Part shown: positions 40,537-40,591 of the stretch, piece after piece
Position numbering within the stretch: the first letter of the stretch is position 1
Layout of the letters: each line of letters starts with the position of its first letter
DNA from: Candidatus Scalindua rubra
GTDB taxonomy: Bacteria; Planctomycetota; Brocadiia; Brocadiales; Scalinduaceae
Assembly: GCA_001723765.1 (NCBI GenBank)
Contig: MAYW01000026.1
Location: 1-40,591, forward strand
Direction: 5' to 3'
Length of the DNA: 40,591 bases
Notes under the pieces: model-generated
What the model was told of the DNA's origin: nothing
The model's input: only the letters and a program-made list of their open reading frames with translations
The model's database searches: none
Program-made: the position numbers and the translations under genes

Positions 40537-40591
40537 ATGGTTGAAGAAAAAAAGAAAAAGAAGGAAGAAAGAGGCTGGTATACACATCGAT
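40537..40591 (+). CDS. start of a gene cut by the right edge
   Basis: ATG 40537 follows AGAAAGGAGATATAAA at ideal spacing. Only 18 residues are visible, MVEEKKKKKEERGWYTHR. The K/E-rich start is like those of the 39221 and 17509 genes. It may be another vesicle gene; nothing more can be said. Confidence 0.6.
   Translation, partial: MVEEKKKKKEERGWYTHR

Overview
The window is a long, mostly plus-strand accessory gene region that I read as part of a gas vesicle (gvp) super-cluster from an uncultured bacterium. Three genes point there: a full-length GvpL/GvpF-family protein (6776-7543), a GvpH-type small heat-shock protein (39221-39781), and around them the chaperone/ATPase partners sometimes found with gvp genes, namely an Hsp70/DnaK (1518-3407), a two-domain ArsA-like ATPase (17713-19953) and a Cdc48-like double AAA+ ATPase (36876-39104). 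No GvpA/J/M shell protein, GvpN or GvpK is visible, so the core genes should lie outside, possibly to the right, where the window cuts a gene at 40537. Clear AGGAGG-type ribosome binding sites, a bacterial-type DnaK and very repeat-rich intergenic DNA suggest a bacterium, perhaps an anaerobic candidate-phylum lineage; that placement is a guess.

Layout. 1-830: minus-strand fragment of a DUF4338/DruA-like protein, the only minus-strand gene. 1029-3912: small helical protein, DnaK, and a small protein resembling the DnaK lid. 4283-9284: octapeptide-repeat zinc-ribbon protein, J-less DnaJ-type zinc protein, four-winged-helix protein, GvpL/F and a B12-binding radical SAM enzyme. 9419-17232: coiled coils, more DnaJ-type zinc proteins, many small winged-helix proteins, TPR, AbrB-like, HSTG-motif peptides and a PH/GRAM-Hsp20 fusion. 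17509-19953: Gly-rich charged peptide and tandem ArsA. 20080-26304: winged-helix, zinc and basic small proteins plus two radical SAM enzymes. 26916-33218: TPR proteins, a 47-residue-repeat coiled coil reminiscent of GvpC, a MerR-type regulator, small coiled coils and winged helices. 33374-39781: DegT-type aminotransferase, Hsp20, single-domain response regulator, TraB-like protein, Cdc48-like ATPase and GvpH.

The proposed common theme is protein assembly: Hsp70, DnaJ-type zinc domains without J domains, Hsp20s, ArsA and Cdc48 could fold and remodel vesicle components, while repeat and coiled-coil proteins may coat or link them. The many winged-helix proteins could be regulators or structural adaptors.

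The most striking feature is not a gene. At least fourteen related structured elements (about 50-390 bp) begin at or beside the stop codon of one gene, and most end with CTCATT just before the ribosome binding site of the next. They share AAATGAG...CTCATTT-like ends and nested hairpins whose arms change in a compensatory way between copies. A second palindrome family (CCCCGTTAGA...TCTAACGGGG) occurs both between genes and inside reading frames, where it adds in-frame peptide. Several small genes also carry apparent one-base frameshifts, often at A-runs.
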